Assembly: GCA_035578155.1 (NCBI GenBank)
Contig: JAPWDM010000005.1
Span: 32,698,108 to 32,762,107 of the forward strand
DNA: 64,000 nucleotides
Reading direction: 5' to 3'
Source of the DNA: Brachynemurus nebulosus
Lineage: Eukaryota > Arthropoda > Insecta > Neuroptera > Myrmeleontidae
The notes under the pieces were generated by a model. That model did not search any database. It saw only the letters and a list, made by a program, of their open reading frames with translations, and was not told where the DNA came from. The translations under genes were made by a program, and so were the position numbers. Positions 41,935-53,906 of this stretch are shown piece by piece (the first letter of the stretch is position 1; each line of letters begins with the position of its first letter).

Positions 41935-42200
41935 TTTTTAAAAAGGGCATTTCAAGACAAATGTGTTTAAAGTTTGTGTAGTATTGGAGTTGCTGATGAT
42001 GATAATTAAAACACTACTTGTATATTTTTAATATAATTTTATTTTAAACAAAACCAAAACAAAACAGATAAAACAAGTACACTATTTTTGATGGTTGATG
42101 ATTGACTTGATATAAAATGGTAAGTGTGTAATCAAACGGGTGTGTATGTTGTACTAATGAATGAATGAATGATGATCCTGGTGCAATGTCCGTATTTATA

Positions 42201-42282
<82 letters not shown>

Positions 42283-42548
42283 TATAAATACGGACATTGC
42301 ACCAGGATCATCATTCATTCATTCATTAGTACAACATACACACCCGTTTGATTACACACTTACCATTTTATATCAAGTCAATCATCAACCATCAAAAATA
42401 GTGTACTTGTTTTATCTGTTTTGTTTTGGTTTTGTTTAAAATAAAATTATATTAAAAATATACAAGTAGTGTTTTAATTATCATCATCAGCAACTCCAAT
42501 ACTACACAAACTTTAAACACATTTGTCTTGAAATGCCCTTTTTAAAAA
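41935..42548. repeat. Perfect 614-bp palindrome centred in (TA)n
   Basis: The sequence from TTTTTAAAAAGGGCATTTC to about 42241 is followed by its reverse complement, ending GAAATGCCCTTTTTAAAAA. Sampled blocks (AGTATTGGAGTTGCTGATGA, AACGGGTGTGTATGTTGTAC, GATCCTGGTGCAATGTCC) are identical in both arms. The centre is a TA run of about 80 bases (about 42206-42277). Confidence 0.9.
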
Positions 42549-42801
42549 CATTTCAAGACAAATGTGTTTAAAGTTTGTGTAGTATTGGAGTTGCTGATGA
42601 TGATAATTAAAACACTACTTGTATATTTTTAATATAATTTTATTTTAAACAAAACCAAAACAAAACAGATAAAACAAGTACACTATTTTTGATGGTTGAT
42701 GATTGACTTGATATAAAATGGTAAGTGTGTAATCAAACGGGTGTGTATGTTGTACTAATGAATGAATGAATGATGATCCTGGTGCAATGTCCGTATTTAT
42801 A

Positions 42802-42889
<88 letters not shown>
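42549..42889. repeat. Third copy of the palindrome arm
   Basis: From CATTTCAAGACAAATGTG onward this repeats 41948-42240 exactly as a direct copy, offset 601 bases. It ends in a second TA run (about 42806-42888), followed by unrelated GCATCTGTAGGG. The array is therefore arm, inverted arm, arm. Confidence 0.9.
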
Positions 42890-42890
<1 letters not shown>

Positions 42891-42893
42891 CAT

Positions 42894-45800
42894 CTGTAGG
42901 GTTGTTAAGTGTTAATAAGGGAGCATATGTGCGTATGGTGTAATAATGAACATATGGTGTAGTTAAGTTAACAAAATCAATATGTGTGTAATCTTGAACG
43001 GATATTATGCCTATGTATAACTCTGTAACATATCTGTTATCATGTACAAGCTACTGACCGTGGGAATAGTAAGAGCGGCGAAACACAAACGCACCGACAT
43101 TGTTATGGACGTTAGTTATGACGTGCGATTTGAATTATTTGTTGAGTAGCGGATGCTACAATTTGTCTCGAAATTGTTTCAAATCATTGTTTCAACAAAA
43201 ATGTGGTACTGTGGTGATGACAATTGATCTTATATGTTCACTGGTTGTGGAACGACTGAATGTAAAGTGGTATAAAATCCCGCCAAAAGACGCCTATCGA
43301 TCCACAGAATTTTGTATTTAGACTGAATCCATTGACCCTAATAATTCGAATTTCAATTTGAAATTTTTAGAGAACTTGCATCACAGTAGGGTCTGTAGGT
43401 ATGTACTTGAAGATAAGACCAAAAAAAAAAAAATTGATTTTTTTAAAATTCTACACTGTGTGGTACTTTAAATTCATTATTCATAACATTTTATATTATT
43501 ATAACAAAATACTCCCAGCAGTAATTTTGATCAAATATTTCTTCGAATAATATTTGAATCATTACGTTTATATTGGGAATTTCTTACTTTTTCTCCAACA
43601 CATGTTGCCTCATAAAATTTTCTATTTTAAACCGGATGATAAAATCAGTATTAGATATTAAAAATTTATGTATTTATAATTTTCGTGAAAATGTCAATCG
43701 ATATATTAAGGTAATAAATTAGAACAGATATTTTCAATGCAATTCAGCCCCAGTCAACCAGTAAGATAGCGCGAACACATCGTAAGTCAACAATAATATA
43801 AAAATTCAAGTTGATCATCATTTTTTGAACAATAAAATAAAATGGATATATTTATCAACTGCTTCTTGTCTCAGATACGACATTTTGATTGATAGGTGGT
43901 GTATACGATTCATTGTGCTAGTCGAAATGAAGCTTTATATTGAAGTATAATTATTTTAAAGACAATTAATATTATTAACGGATACATTAATAATACCTAC
44001 ATAATATCTGAGATAAGAACTTTGAGGTATAGATGGATTGAATAAATAAGGGATAAATGTCATAATCAGAAATGAGATGTTATCAGTAACTTATAATTGC
44101 CTACCTTGAGTAACATCTGTTCCTGTCATTATTGAAGGGTTTTTGTTTGCTTAATATAATGATAAAAAGTTTTACACATTTTCTACAAGGTTGTATGAAT
44201 CAAAAATTTACAAAAGTCGATCTGTTTATACGGTAGTATTAATACAATGACAGGTTATAGGAACTTCCACACCTGAAATCCCAAACAGTTAATCACTCAT
44301 AACTGAAACGCATCAAGACAATTAAGTCCAAGTAAATCCAAATAACTGAACGATTGAATTTGGTTGGCTCATAAAGGACCTCCGTGTGAAATGTGCCCAG
44401 AAGCCTCTCTCAAAATCAAATTCAACCTTACGGTTGCAAAGTGTTACTGAATACAATTTCTCAAATTATAATTTTATAAAACCAAGGAAATAGAGTCTTA
44501 CGAATGTCATTAAGCCTTGGCATTCGGTTCAAACCGTCATCTAAAACACTAAAGCTGTTGGAAACATAGAACACTAGAAGCAAACTAAAATCAAAAAAGT
44601 GTGAATTGCCTAGAGTTATTTGTTTGTCGGTCACAGTTTAAGGCATTTAGTCATTCGGTGGCGCTCACCGAATACATGACAATTGTTATGTATTGTTAAA
44701 ATCATTGTTAGTTACACTGCATGGATCTCTGTCCGGATGTGCGTGTTATGTAGTCGTGTGTGTGACCACTCACACACATGCTAACATTAAACCCACACGA
44801 CTACAAACAGTGTGTACATACACAACATAGTGGAGAGAAGTGGAAGGGATTTTTTGTCTACGCGGGTATCAGTAGTACTGAGATAATAAGGTCGTTTCTG
44901 TATTCTTTGGTTAGAAACTGGTCAAAAAAAGTGAGGAGTAATCGAAAGAGACAACATTCTTAACTGAATGTCTTTTTTTTAAGCACAAAAATTGTAAAAA
45001 TAACCCTGAAGTAATATAAATAAAGTACCATTAAAGCAAAAGTTAAGGTTTAACAAAATATTTAAAAGTTAAGGTAATAAAATGTTGGCAGTTACCATAT
45101 CCTATGTACTTATCTACATACAAACACAAAATAGAAAGAACAGTGGTGAAAACGACCAAAATCGAACCCAGAGAGATTCTTTTGAACGCTAGCAAAAACG
45201 AACATTTTCCTTTATTTTGAGATTTTATTTGTAGAAACCCCCATTGTGTGAAGACTCCGGGGCACCTGCCTCAACCCAAGTACCCTTATGTAAATCCAGC
45301 TCTGGGATAATGTAGATGCGGGTGTTAATGAGTTGCAACATTAACCATAACTTCTAAATTATCGAATTGGAGGCTTCCTCTTCTTTCTCATTTGTAAGTA
45401 ATTTTACAATATTTTTGTGTATGTACATATATACAGTGATCCTTCTCAATAGTTACGCAGAATGAAACAATGGGAAGAGCTTTTCCAGGAAATGCTGTTC
45501 CCCCACCAAAGTCCGTATAAAATTTCTTTACGTCTAGATTCAGAATTTTTAGTGGAGTTCAATAATTTATGATTCTGTCAAAATTAAAAATTTTTCAGGT
45601 GCGTCAAAACAAGTAAGGGGGTCTAAAAATAATAATATAACTTAAAAATTTAAATTATTATTTATACATATTACATTGTAACAAAACTCTAGTGGTTTAC
45701 GTTTAATATATGAATATACATACATAGATATTCATAATTAATATAATTATTCTGTGTGCGTATAATGTACCTGTAAACAGTATTGGACTTAGGTATATAT

Positions 45801-45909
45801 AATCATTTAATGATATACCTACGTATCATTTTCATTACACTGATCTATTTATGTATGCAGTTAACAAGTTTAATTTATTGCATTTTATTATTTAAAATCT
45901 AATTAAAAA
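42894..45909. other. 3-kb stretch without recognisable gene
   Basis: No gene was found on either strand. Open frames at 43100-43321 and 44778-44963 lack domains. A short inverted pair (GTAGTCGTGTG at about 44750 and CACACGACTAC at about 44796) encloses CACTCACACACATG. CACCTGCCTCAACCC to CCAGCTCTGGG near 45264-45305 looks like transposon-end debris. Confidence 0.45.
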
Positions 45910-46953
45910 GTATTGAACATTATTAGAATTACCAAAAAACGCAACCCATCCAGAAATCATCCAGCAAGCATTTTTATCCAAGTTAGGAAACTTTCCTAAC
46001 TCATACAAAATATATACTGATGCATCCAGAAATGATGACGGTGAAGCCGGATTAGCCTTATGTTTCGAAAATACAAATATCCGATACAGCCTACCAAAAG
46101 GCTCATCTGTATTCACAGGAGAAATATCAGCTATTTTAGAAGCATTAAAACTATGCCAATTCCATAACTATCCAGACATCCTAATAATTACTGATTCCCT
46201 CAGCTCCCTGAAATCAATATCACAAATATACCCAGATAACTCAATCGTACGACAAATTCAAGATATAATAACCCAAAGAACTGCATCAGGAATAATAACA
46301 CAATTACTCTGGGTTCCATCTCACACTGGCATCAAAGGAAACGATGAAGCAGATAGTGGTGCTCGTCAAGCAATAACCAATCCAACCAGCATCATACCTG
46401 ATATATATTTTCAAGACTTCATTAATCTGATCTCAAAAAAAATAAACAAAAAATGGCAAGAACAGTGGACAAGCAGCAATCACAAATTAAAACTAGTGAA
46501 ACTGTCAATAACAAAATGGGAACTAAATAAAACACTATCCAGAAGGGAACACATAACACTCACACTTCGTTTGGGTCATACATTGATCACACACGCCCAC
46601 ATATTCAATAAGGAAGAACTACCACGCTGCAATATCTGCAATGTTCCAATCTCGGTGAAACACATCCTCATCGAATGCCCTCAACATGATCCGATCAGAA
46701 ATAAAAATAAAATGTCCAACACGCTCCAGGATATACTGCACCCAGAACGAAATCAAATAATACAAACTATTCGTTTTCTTAAGGACATTGCCATTTACCA
46801 TAGAATATAATTATGTACCTGTAAATATTTGAGTATTCTACTCTATGCTGCAATAATTATATTATGTATTTTATTTGTAATTTTAATGGGTGCCAATGAC
46901 CATTGTAGTTGAGGCACCCTCAAATAAATTTAAATAAAAAAAAAATGTATTGA
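45910..46953 (+). mobile_element. 5'-truncated LINE with RNase H, with target duplication
   Basis: The element at 45917-46946 is bracketed by GTATTGA at 45910-45916 and 46947-46953. It begins in the coding region just before RNase H and keeps the 3' end of the ORF. A 3' UTR with a hairpin-like GGTGCCAATGACCATTG / GTTGAGGCACC follows, ending AAATAAATTTAAATA plus an A tail of about 10. Its own transcript orientation is +. Confidence 0.8.
45917..46810 (+). pseudogene. LINE RNase H and C-terminal domain, truncated ORF
   Basis: The frame is open for 297 codons to TAA at 46810, beginning right at the insertion junction with no ATG. RNase H catalytic positions are all visible: the Asp in IYTDAS, the Glu in GEISAILEAL, the Asp in IITDSLSSLK, and the Asp in WVPSHTGIKGNDEAD. 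After it, LTLRLGHTLITHAHIF and the zinc-knuckle-like CNICNVPISVKHILIECPQH resemble the C-terminal tail of I/Jockey-type LINEs with RNase H. The reverse transcriptase is missing by 5' truncation. The frame is intact, so the insertion is fairly young. Confidence 0.85.
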
Positions 46954-47421
46954 CTATTGTGTAACATTTTTCTCTTACTGATTATCTCCTCATAAAATAC
47001 TGCAAGACTGCGCTCGCTTCTCTAAATGTTTTTTCATAAAATCATAATTTTTGTTTTGTATAAACAAATCAATTTTTTTTATACCTGATTTATCTATAAC
47101 TGTTTACAACTGAATACACTAATTGATACATATCAACGATACAGTGGAACAATATAAGTAGTGCTGATTAGTTAGTCGAATAATGATGTTACAAACTTAA
47201 GTTGTCTTACTATGTTTATTTTATTTAAGTAATTTTTCTTTCACTTAATATAAACAAAACAAACTTTTTGATTTTTAGCTCTTATGAAATAAATATTATA
47301 AAATTTATAATAGGTGGTAAAGTGCGGGTAACGCTCGAATCTCAAACTGGGGAAGCGGAACTATTGAGAGCGGAAATATTCAGAATGTGCACTGTAATAT
47401 TAAAATATGTAGTCTACATAA
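46954..47421. other. Intergenic stretch
   Basis: AT-rich, no feature seen apart from ordinary A and T runs. Confidence 0.4.
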
Positions 47422-47423
47422 TA

Positions 47424-47797
47424 CACACACCGGCATAATTAGCGGAACATGAAAAAAAATATAAAAATCTATTTATTAAACAAAGTTGGCGGTTTTTTTT
47501 TTATCTTTACTGAAAATAATATTGAAGTAACGAATCAATTGACTTTCCATAGAATTGTTTTTATTTATTATTGATGGAAATTAGCTTAGCTTAAATTATT
47601 CTTAGACGACATAAGATTCCGAAAATTTGCCATTTTATATGGTTACTTGTTTTTGCTACCGAAAATAAAAGTATATCGACTGGTGAACATGTAATTTTAA
47701 GTGAATAATTAAGTAAGATTAATATTTTCTTGAAATTAAATAGTTTGTTTGATTTGTACAGATATTTTGTATGTTCCGCTAATTATGCCGGTATGTG
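47424..47797. mobile_element. TA-flanked MITE, copy 2 (374 bp, inverted)
   Basis: The left TIR CACACACCGGCATAATTAGC then GGAACAT and the right TIR ATGTTCCGCTAATTATGCCG are flanked by TA. The interior is the reverse complement of the 37527-37861 copy at both ends. The middle (about 47572-47660, TTAGCTTAGCTTAAATT to GGTTACTTG) differs, from deletion or replacement. Confidence 0.8.
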
Positions 47798-47960
47798 TAT
47801 TTGTATTAAATAAATATTTAATAGATAATAAAATCTAATATATGATATATTAATTTATTTGTTTAATATTAAATGTTTATTGTTTAGTTATTATTCGTTT
47901 GCTAGTATTAATTTGCTGTTATTTTTATAATTATTTTCTGCGCAAACAATTTTATTTACT

Positions 47961-47962
<2 letters not shown>

Positions 47963-48032
<70 letters not shown>

Positions 48033-48052
48033 TTATTTATTTATTTATAGTA
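47963..48052. repeat. (TA)n then (TTTA)n microsatellite
   Basis: A TA run of about 65 bases is followed by TTTATTTATTTATTTATT. It accounts for the Ile/Tyr open frame read across it. Confidence 0.95.
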
Positions 48053-48823
48053 TATATTTATTTTTATTAATTATTTTTATGCCACTGGCTACAGCCTACA
48101 CATCGAATCACTCCTATTCGGAACTAGAAGTACATTGTGGCTTTACGCAGAAGTTGCTGTTGTGTTATTGCTTAACTGTTTGAAACCGACAACTTTGTTA
48201 AACATTGTTTTCATGTTCCTTTTTTATATTTCGTCAAAAAATTTACAACTTGTACATCTAAACCTTCCATGAATCACTCTATCTGGAACAAAATCCATTC
48301 AGCACTAACAGAGAAAATTCGTCTCAAACGGACAGACAGATACGGTGAGCAAATATGAATTCATATCATACTTATCTGTACGAATTATGATGTTAAGCCT
48401 CTACGCTTGAAACATTTGATACAGTAGCAGCGGTAGCATCTATTTATACAGAGGCTTTAGAACGTTAACAAAACACAAACAAAATTTATGAGCAAAATAA
48501 TAAATCAAATATTTGTATAAATATTTTACATGAGTTTATTTTTGTTTTAGATGAAATAATATTCGTAGCTAATAATAATTTATGATAACTTTCAATGTTG
48601 CAAAATTAACGATATATTACGTATTTCTTTTTCTGTGAATTTTAAAATGAACCACAATGCACTAGCTATAAATAATTATATTGTCAAGTAAATGTCACCA
48701 GGGGCGCTCATATAATAATTTGTAGGATGTGGGGGCGAAAATTGTTGTAAGTAGTATCTTTAATATTCAATTGGCTATATTTGTAAGTAATGTTTGTAAT
48801 GACTAAAAACGTTTCTAGTCTAC

Positions 48824-48865
<42 letters not shown>

Positions 48866-48925
48866 TGACTCATTATATTTATATATTTTATCGTTTCCCT
48901 AACAGCTAACAGCTAGGAGGGGGAG
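48053..48925. other. Intergenic stretch
   Basis: No gene is seen. A poly-A tract lies at about 48830-48862. Confidence 0.45.
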
Positions 48926-48926
48926 G

Positions 48927-48967
48927 AGGCCTCTTGCTCCTGTATATATATATATACAGGAGCAAGA
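48927..48967. repeat. Perfect 40-bp palindrome
   Basis: CCTCTTGCTCCTGTATATAT is followed by its exact reverse complement ATATATACAGGAGCAAGAGG. It lies just outside the 48990-50893 composite. Confidence 0.85.
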
Positions 48968-49324
48968 GGCAGTTCATTACATATCACTGATTATGTAATG
49001 AAAAAAAAACTAAGAATCCTACGGGAAAACCATGCGCTGCGGTTATAGAGGACTGTTATTGTGATCAAACAACAAAAAACTAACTTAATAGAAGTTACCA
49101 TTTCGAAGTAATGTGTACCTAAAATATGCCTTTTTTGTCAGGAAAACCGAGACGGCCGAGCTCCCCTTAAGTCTTTTTTTGTTTTCCTTTCTAGTGTTCC
49201 GGATCAAAATAGATAAATCGGAACACTTATGAGATCACTTCGGTGTCCGTCGGTCTGTCGCAGGCCATATTTTCTGAAATCATTCGACACGAAAATTTGA
49301 AATTTGTATCCCGTATCCCGTATA

Positions 49325-49490
49325 GCACCCCGTAGACACTAAAACCGCAGGAATTTTTTCGGAATTAACAGTCGCGTCACCCCTCAAAAGGACAAGAGTT
49401 ATTTATAAGAAAATAACTCTTATCTTTTTGAGGGGTGACACGACTGTTAATTCCGAAAAAATTCCTGCGGTTTTAGTGTCTACGGCGTGC
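49325..49490. repeat. Near-perfect palindrome, 166 bp
   Basis: CGTAGACACTAAAACCGCAG then GAATTTTTTCGGAATTAACA and GTCACCCCTCAAAA are mirrored after a short AT loop (GAGTTATTTATAAGAAAATA). A third CACCCCTCAAAA occurs just outside at 49499. Confidence 0.85.
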
Positions 49491-49534
49491 TATGAGTCAC
49501 CCCTCAAAATATTAACATTTATTTCTCTGACACC

Positions 49535-49535
<1 letters not shown>

Positions 49536-49609
<74 letters not shown>
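49536..49609. repeat. (TA)n microsatellite
   Basis: A TA run of about 74 bases follows CACCCTGTATA. It explains the Tyr/Ile runs in both strands' open frames. Confidence 0.95.
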
Positions 49610-49611
<2 letters not shown>

Positions 49612-50816
49612 CCCTTAGTAACGTTTTGAGCGATCCTTTTATGGTGATAAGATTGGAAGATACTAATTTTTAGACCTAAAAAAAAGCATTTCCTTTCACA
49701 CCATACGCGATACCTTGAAAAAAATTTTTTTCGGCTTTTCAATTTAGACCCTAAAATTAGACCCCAGAATAAAAAGTAAACTCCGCGTTTATAATTAGAT
49801 CAACAGACTCCATCTTTTCGCTAAATTTGAAATTTTTACGTCAAATAATTTCAGAGAGAATTTGTCACGATGTCCGTTGGTAGTCCGTTTCGTCGGTTTT
49901 AAAGTAACTGTTAAATTTGTCACGATGTGTTTATAGTCCCAATTCCCTATGGCCTTGTGTCTACCCGGTATTGTTGCAGTGGACGATAAAAAATGTGCTG
50001 ATAGAATAATATACACATAATTTTATACATACTAAATTTGATCGTTACACAAAAAATATTTTACAAGAACCGAATTTAACGAACAATGATATTAATTATT
50101 CATACGAATTTGATGAAGATCAAATTATAATTATCAAAAAAAGATACCACTCTCGCAGCACCCTGCATAACATTGCGAATTTCCGGTTACAAAAATTACT
50201 TTATTTTGAAGTTTAATATTTCGTAAATGGCGGCTAAAAATTAAATACTCCTGTCATAGCATATAACATAGCGAATCTATAATAATAAAAATTATTTTTT
50301 TCTCGAAAACTAGCATACATAAGATAATGGTTCGAAACGTATCTTACGTGATTTCGTTCGCTCTTTACCGCGATGTAAAAAAAAATAAATTTTGACAAAA
50401 TTTTGAATTTCAGCAGAAAAAATTCATTATATAAAATTTATTCATGGTTGAATAAATTTTAAATAATGGCTGAAAAACTTGTCTAAGAGTTTGGTACTTT
50501 AAAGGTTTTCACCAAATTTCATAATAACTGAATATTTCGTTCGAAAGTTATCGTGTGGACAAATACATGCATATGTGGAGAAATTTTTTTTTACTTTCCA
50601 GATTACGTCCTGAAATTAACCCCCAAAATCGGAATTCAACTTTATATCTAAAACTGGGTCACCCCACTCTATCTTTTTGCTAAATTTCAAATTTTCGTGT
50701 CGAATGATTTCAGAAAATATGGCCTGCGATAGACGGACGGACACCGAAGTGATCTCATAAGTGTTCCGATTTATCTATTTTGATCCGGAACACTAGAAAG
50801 GAAAACAAAAAAAGAC

Positions 50817-51458
50817 TTAAGGGGAGCTCGGCCGTCAGTAACAGTCCTCTATAACCGCAGCACATGGTTTTCCCGTAGGATTCTTAGTTTTTTTTTTTTT
50901 TCATTACATAATGAGTGAAGCGTAAAAAATCTCGAAAAAAAACTTTTTAAAATAATTTATAAAAAAAAGTTTACCATTTTTCATACTTTTTTCCGCTGGG
51001 ATTGTTGTGCTAGTAGTCTATTGTTACCATAAAAAAATTGATACGCATAGTATCAATAGTTCGGAAGAAATATGTACCCGAGTATCAAAAAATGCTACTT
51101 TTGAGGAGAAGCATTTTTCTAAAAAGCTTGAGTCATCAGCTGCCAACTTCTATTTCCCTTCTACTTCTACGTAAAAATCAATTTTCTAAGGTTTCCTGCT
51201 TCAGAATTGTAGAGGAGTTTTATTGTGAAAATACTAATTTTATTAACTGTGAAAATACTAGTTTTATTGTGATAAAGAAAAAAAATGTAATAGGAGTTAC
51301 TGTCTTTATCTCATTAAAATTAGTACGGTCAGAAGAACATTGAGCGTTCAGCGAGAAAAGCTCTATTTTCTAACCTTCAATATGCTTTTTAGATGACTTC
51401 CGGTGGTCGGATTCACATTCATTTTTGTTTGACCGAAATTCGGTCTAGCTCCCCTTAA
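50817..51458. mobile_element. TTAA-flanked TIR element, copy 1 (634 bp)
   Basis: The element 50821-51454 starts GGGGAGCTCGGCCG and ends CGGTCTAGCTCCCC, flanked by TTAA on both sides (50817-50820, 51455-51458). TTAA duplication suggests piggyBac-type integration. It lacks about 100 bases near its left end that copy 2 has, and has a small internal duplication (GTGAAAATACTARTTTTATT twice at about 51225-51270). It is non-autonomous; the open frame at 51038-51343 also appears broken in copy 2. Confidence 0.75.
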
Positions 51459-53050
51459 GACATATAGAACCGCACCATATTGTTTCCTCTCCATTTTCCA
51501 TAAAATTTACCGTGGACGCCAATTAAAAAAAAATTTCGTCCAACACTTAACGACTTTTCGTGGAATAGCAGTGTTCCGCGCAGTTCTGCGGATCCCAATT
51601 TGAGAATCACTATTCTAAACTATTAATACCCATAAAAGTGGTATTATATATCACAGTATATCGTAACATACACTGTACTTTGAACATTCAAATTCAAAAT
51701 TTAAAACAAATTTCTATCACAGTCCTAGATTCAAATCCCACCATCACAGTGGTTATAATAAATGAATTTTCCATCTGGAAATTCATTAAAAAATTAAAAA
51801 AAAAAAATACTCACAAATTAAATTACTTTAATTTTTTTTCTTTTGCTAATTAAATTATAATTTTAACATCAGTGTCAAAAACATATTTTTTATGCAAAAA
51901 CAGAAAGTTTTAAAAATGTAAAATGTTTGTACTATTTCATTTCCCTGATCTTCAAAGAATGTTTTATTTATTTAAAATGTATTCTGGGTTATTTTTTTAA
52001 CTTTCCATGTAAAACTTTTCAGAACAAGTATGACACAGCGGAAATGAATATACGCGTCCCTTTCACGCTATGGTGAAAAAAATATTATGTAATAGAAAAT
52101 GATAATAAAAAACGGATTACGGGATGTGGACTACAGTTCTTTAAGGAATCTAATATACTGATGTTAATCCGGAATTATGAAGGGAAACTGTAGAAAACTT
52201 ACGAGAAGAACTGGCCGTAGGAATCGAAACCTCGACTTACCAGTTGATGTTTATATGTAAATTGGAATTACATGATTTTAAAAATTTAACTTCCAATTTT
52301 AAATTAAATTCTCCAAGTTCCTTTGCATAATTTGCCACCATGAAGCTTTTGTTAAAATTTTCATTTTTTCTCTTCATTTCCCTAAAATTTTAATACCTAC
52401 AATTTTTCTTCATTTTGATATTTCAACAAACATTTTTTTAAAAAGTGCGAATAAAAATAAAGAATTATCATTCTCATTTTGAAAAAGTAAGTAAAATAAT
52501 TCCAGTAATAAACTGTTCGTTAGAACGAGAATGAAAGTGGATTTTAATTCTCACTAAAATCAACAAAATTAGCAACGTCAATTATTTCAAACAATTAATT
52601 TTTACAACAAATTCACAATTTTGTTAAATAAAAATATCTCAAATCTAAACGGGCTATTTAAAATATCATTTACTTAAAATTATAGCTCAGTGTATTTGGA
52701 GACATTTTTAATTATCTACTAATGTTACCAATTTAAAATAAAAATGAATGAATAAAATCTTTTTTTCTGTTTATGTAAACCTAACTACATGATGTTTAGT
52801 ATGTAATAATTTCAAACTAAAAACTTTTCCTAGTCGGCAATCCTAGTTAGGTATATCAACTTTAATACATTGTAAGGACTTACGAATAATAACAAGGCAA
52901 AATTAAAGGAAGAACAAATATAGTATAGTAGCGTTCAGTAACGTCAAATTTGTCCAGTAGGAGAGTGAAATTTCTAGAAAAGTTATATCGTCACTGTATT
53001 TCACTCCATCTAAATAATGCTAACGATTTAAAAATTATAAATTTTGTTTA
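51459..53050. other. Intergenic stretch
   Basis: AT-rich and without a recognisable gene. The open frame at 51638-51853 has no domain. Confidence 0.45.
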
Positions 53051-53051
53051 A

Positions 53052-53443
53052 TACAGCCGACTCTCGTTAATTCGAAACTCGAGGAACTCTTAAAATGTTA
53101 CAAATTATCAAGTGTTTAAAATATCAAATGGTTCGACAATAACAAAAACAAAGGCTCGTATACGATGATATGTACAAGTTTGAACTTGTCTCAAAATGTA
53201 CTTACAATCTTTCTGTCTCTTTCTCTCTGCAACTTTGAATTGTCGAATGTTTGACTCCGATGAGTTCGAATTAACGAGTCGTTTTGTTACGTAGCAATGA
53301 TTCTTTCGTTCGAATTAACAAGTGCATAAAAATGTATTGATTTAGTTCGAAATATAAAGAGATTTTGTAGGGAACTTGTGATAACTTTGAATTATAGAGA
53401 GGTTCGAATTATTGCAGATTTGAATTAACGAGAGTCGACTGTA
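53052..53443. mobile_element. pogo/Tigger-like MITE, 388 bp
   Basis: The ends at 53054 (CAGCCGACTCTCGTTAATTC) and 53441 (GAATTAACGAGAGTCGACTG) are inverted repeats flanked by TA (53052-53053 and 53442-53443). CAGT-type tips with 'ACTCTCGTTAATTCGAA' and TA duplication are the hallmark of pogo/Tigger elements. The interior has further CGAATTAAC words but no transposase. Confidence 0.8.
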
Positions 53444-53830
53444 TTTGGAATTATATTCGTGTTGGTTCATACATTGAAACAAAAACATATTCATGTGTAT
53501 ATCTACGCACACAGAGTGAATAACACAGTGATTCTCAGGTGGGTTACATAAACAATTGACTACAGATCATATACTATTTTTCTTTACATTTTCTGGATAT
53601 ATCGATACACATTTGGAAAGTTTTTTAAAAGTTTAAAGTAGATATACAAAAGGGGGTCGCCCACCAAAAATCTCGCGACACTTCATGTTGCCTCGTCGAG
53701 AGGAAAAATGATACCATAACATGTGACAGTAAAAAATTCAAGTAGGTTGTATTCGAGGTAACTATATACATTTTAAATATAAATAGTGTTTGTGTACACA
53801 CTACATTATATAAAATTATTATTTAAAAAA

Positions 53831-53906
<76 letters not shown>

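Larger units (their letters stand above)
48990..50893. mobile_element. Composite foldback, arms about 200-310 bp
   Basis: The left arm (about 49008-49300) and right arm (about 50690-50893) are inverted copies. CTAAGAATCCTACGGG and GGCCGAGCTCCCCTTAAG, then AGTGTTCCGGATCAAAATAG, TCACTTCGGTGTCCGTC and GAAAATTTGAAATTT, are all found reversed on the right. The outermost part of each arm is a TTAAGGGGAGCT element end: the left one is a truncated inverted copy, and the right one continues as the full element at 50821-51454. Inside lie a hairpin (49325-49490) and a TA microsatellite. No transposase frame is seen. Confidence 0.7.

Noticed and set aside
42645..42893. Tyr/Ile-repeat open frames at the TA microsatellites (also 47899-48183, 49428-49742)
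   Set aside because: These are translations of (TA)n.
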